Below, in pieces: positions 63,091 through 64,000 of a stretch of 64,000 nucleotides of DNA. Numbering within the stretch: position 1 is the stretch's first letter; each line of letters opens with the position of its first letter. The notes below the pieces were generated by a model, which was not told where the DNA came from, searched no databases, and saw nothing but the letters and a program-made list of their open reading frames with translations. Source of the DNA: Shewanella indica (lineage in GTDB: Bacteria > Pseudomonadota > Gammaproteobacteria > Enterobacterales > Shewanellaceae); the NCBI RefSeq assembly GCF_002836975.1, contig NZ_NIJK01000012.1, positions 1,131 through 65,130 of the forward strand. The letters run 5' to 3'. The translations under genes and the position numbers were made by a program.

Positions 63091-63462
63091 TTACGCCGGT
63101 TTACGGTAGTTCAGCTGCAGTGAAACCGAGTCGGCGTACCTCAAGGCGTGAGGCTTGTCGATTTCAACGCTGGCGTACTCTACCCATTCATGTTCGCTGG
63201 CTATTTCCAGCACTTTACCAGTGAGGTGCTCCAGCAAGGAGAAACGGTTGTCCTCCACCAGGTTAATGATCGCCTTGGTGATGGTGCGATAATTGAGCGC
63301 GTGCTCCATATCATCACTCCTGCGCGCCTTGTCGGCGCAGTAATGGATGCAAACATTGATGATCACATCCTGACGGTTGTTGATTTCCTCTTCCTTGATA
63401 CCGATAAAAGTGCGCAGGCGCAGGTTTTTAATGCGTATAATAGCTAGTTCGGGTTTCATCAT
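63091..63462 (-). CDS. folX: Dihydroneopterin triphosphate 2'-epimerase
   Basis: A 123-residue tunnelling-fold enzyme, very close to E. coli Fol[39 protein letters not shown] and [11 protein letters not shown] are near-identical, and the end is [13 protein letters not shown]. It epimerises dihydroneopterin triphosphate to dihydromonapterin triphosphate, a precursor of tetrahydromonapterin. The gene is followed by the YfcH-type gene. Confidence 0.96.
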   Translation of the reverse strand: MMKPELAIIRIKNLRLRTFIGIKEEEINNRQDVIINVCIHYCADKARRSDDMEHALNYRTITKAIINLVEDNRFSLLEHLTGKVLEIASEHEWVEYASVEIDKPHALRYADSVSLQLNYRKPA

Positions 63463-63526
63463 GTCACTACTTTTTGTTGTTGATGCAACGGCTGATTGTG
63501 ACAGAGAACAACAAGGAATTTCAATT

Positions 63527-64000
63527 ATGTCATCAGCCTACCGTCCGTCCATGGCGCTGAAAGGATTCGCTATCATGGCTTGCCTGGTCATAGTACTGGC
63601 TGGAATTAAGGCCGCCAGCGCCATAGTGGTGCCCTTTGTGTTGTCGGCTTTTATTGCGGTTATCTGCAGCCCGGCGATCAATGCCTTGAGCCGTTATCGC
63701 GTGCCCCGCGCCCTGGCTGTATTTGTGCTGGTGGCGATTATTTTGTTGCTCGGGCTCTGGCTGGCTTCTGTAGTGGGCAGTTCCATCAATGAGTTTTCCC
63801 AGCAATTGCCGCAATACCGCTCACAGCTGGTGGAGCAATTTGCCTGGATATTGGACAAGCTCAAGGAGCTGAATATCCATATCTCCAAAGACAAGGTGTT
63901 GACCTATTTGGACCCCGGCATGGCCTTGTCTTTGACCACCAATACGCTCTCCGGCGTGGGCAATGTGATGGCCAACCTGTTTCTGATAGTGCTCACCATA
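63527..64000 (+). CDS. AI-2E family (PerM/YdiK-like) transporter, N-terminal part
   Basis: The frame is open from ATG 63527 to the window end, 158 codons. AAGGA lies 9 nt upstream. Two long hydrophobic segments ([23 protein letters not shown] and the helix at [15 protein letters not shown]) and the sequence [31 protein letters not shown] are typical of the AI-2E transporter family. The family's true substrates are unsettled. The gene is truncated only by the window edge. Confidence 0.85.
   Translation, partial: MSSAYRPSMALKGFAIMACLVIVLAGIKAASAIVVPFVLSAFIAVICSPAINALSRYRVPRALAVFVLVAIILLLGLWLASVVGSSINEFSQQLPQYRSQLVEQFAWILDKLKELNIHISKDKVLTYLDPGMALSLTTNTLSGVGNVMANLFLIVLTI

Noticed and set aside
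1..64000. CRISPR arrays, tRNA or rRNA genes, replication origin
   Set aside because: No spaced direct-repeat array, cloverleaf other than tmRNA, ribosomal segment or DnaA-box cluster was seen. The only tandem repeats are the 12-, 25- and 36-bp ones listed.

Overview
The window looks like chromosomal DNA of a Shewanella species with a moderately GC-rich genome; the S. algae/S. amazonensis part of the genus is a guess. The case rests on gene content: a small tetraheme cytochrome of the CctA/STC type, an OmcA/MtrC-family multiheme lipoprotein, an ExeM-type extracellular nuclease, a thiamin-riboswitch-controlled TonB receptor/PnuT/kinase operon, and standard gammaproteobacterial blocks (ssrA-smpB-ratA-rnfH-bamE, gltA/sdhCDAB-sucABCD, bioA/bioBFCD, fur, folX). 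No rRNA, tRNA or CRISPR array was seen; the only RNA genes are tmRNA and regulatory RNA structures. Nearly all genes look intact.

Region by region. 1-936: gene-poor DNA abutting the 3' end of ssrA, with a frameshifted remnant that resembles the C-terminus of a phage baseplate protein. 937-3443: trans-translation genes (ssrA, smpB) facing away from ratA-rnfH, then bamE. 3928-5697: a CPA2 cation/proton antiporter with a TrkA-N domain. 6063-17345: the TCA-cycle block, with gltA divergent from sdhCDAB-sucABCD and a perfect-core CRP site in between. 17346-20591: a structured leader, rnk, a small hypothetical gene, fur, and cobB coupled to a P-loop kinase. 20950-22983: a nine-heme surface cytochrome. 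23096-28307: biotin synthesis. 28354-31707: pepE, htpX, cctA and a b-type cytochrome. 31952-32464: a gutted LuxR/CsgD-type regulator followed by a complete 264-bp MITE-like element. 32465-36168: M61 peptidase, hinT, two hotdog thioesterases and a YcfL-type lipoprotein. 36323-40766: the TPP-riboswitch thiamin uptake and salvage operon. 40819-43201: lipoprotein, DoxX protein and nitroreductase. 43269-44630: a diiron ODP-type protein paired with a minimal chemoreceptor-tip protein. 44831-48035: a 2OG-Fe(II) oxygenase behind an attenuator-like leader, and a LysR regulator divergent from a purA paralogue. 48352-50386: two GNATs and two small hypothetical genes. 50647-56004: a translationally coupled ABC export operon with three membrane-fusion proteins. 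56237-58968: a DUF2157/GDYXXLXY membrane pair. 59223-62060: an ExeM-like nuclease with PKD-type C-terminal repeats. 62151-64000: a YfcH-type epimerase, folX, and the start of an AI-2E family transporter that runs off the window.

Most notable: the ODP plus chemoreceptor-tip pair, the three-adaptor ABC operon, the Lys-His-Asp/Glu repeat inside the thiamin-operon kinase, the nine-heme cytochrome with a collagen-like linker, and a MITE family with one full copy and two partial copies. Family names come from recognising sequence motifs by eye. No database search was run.
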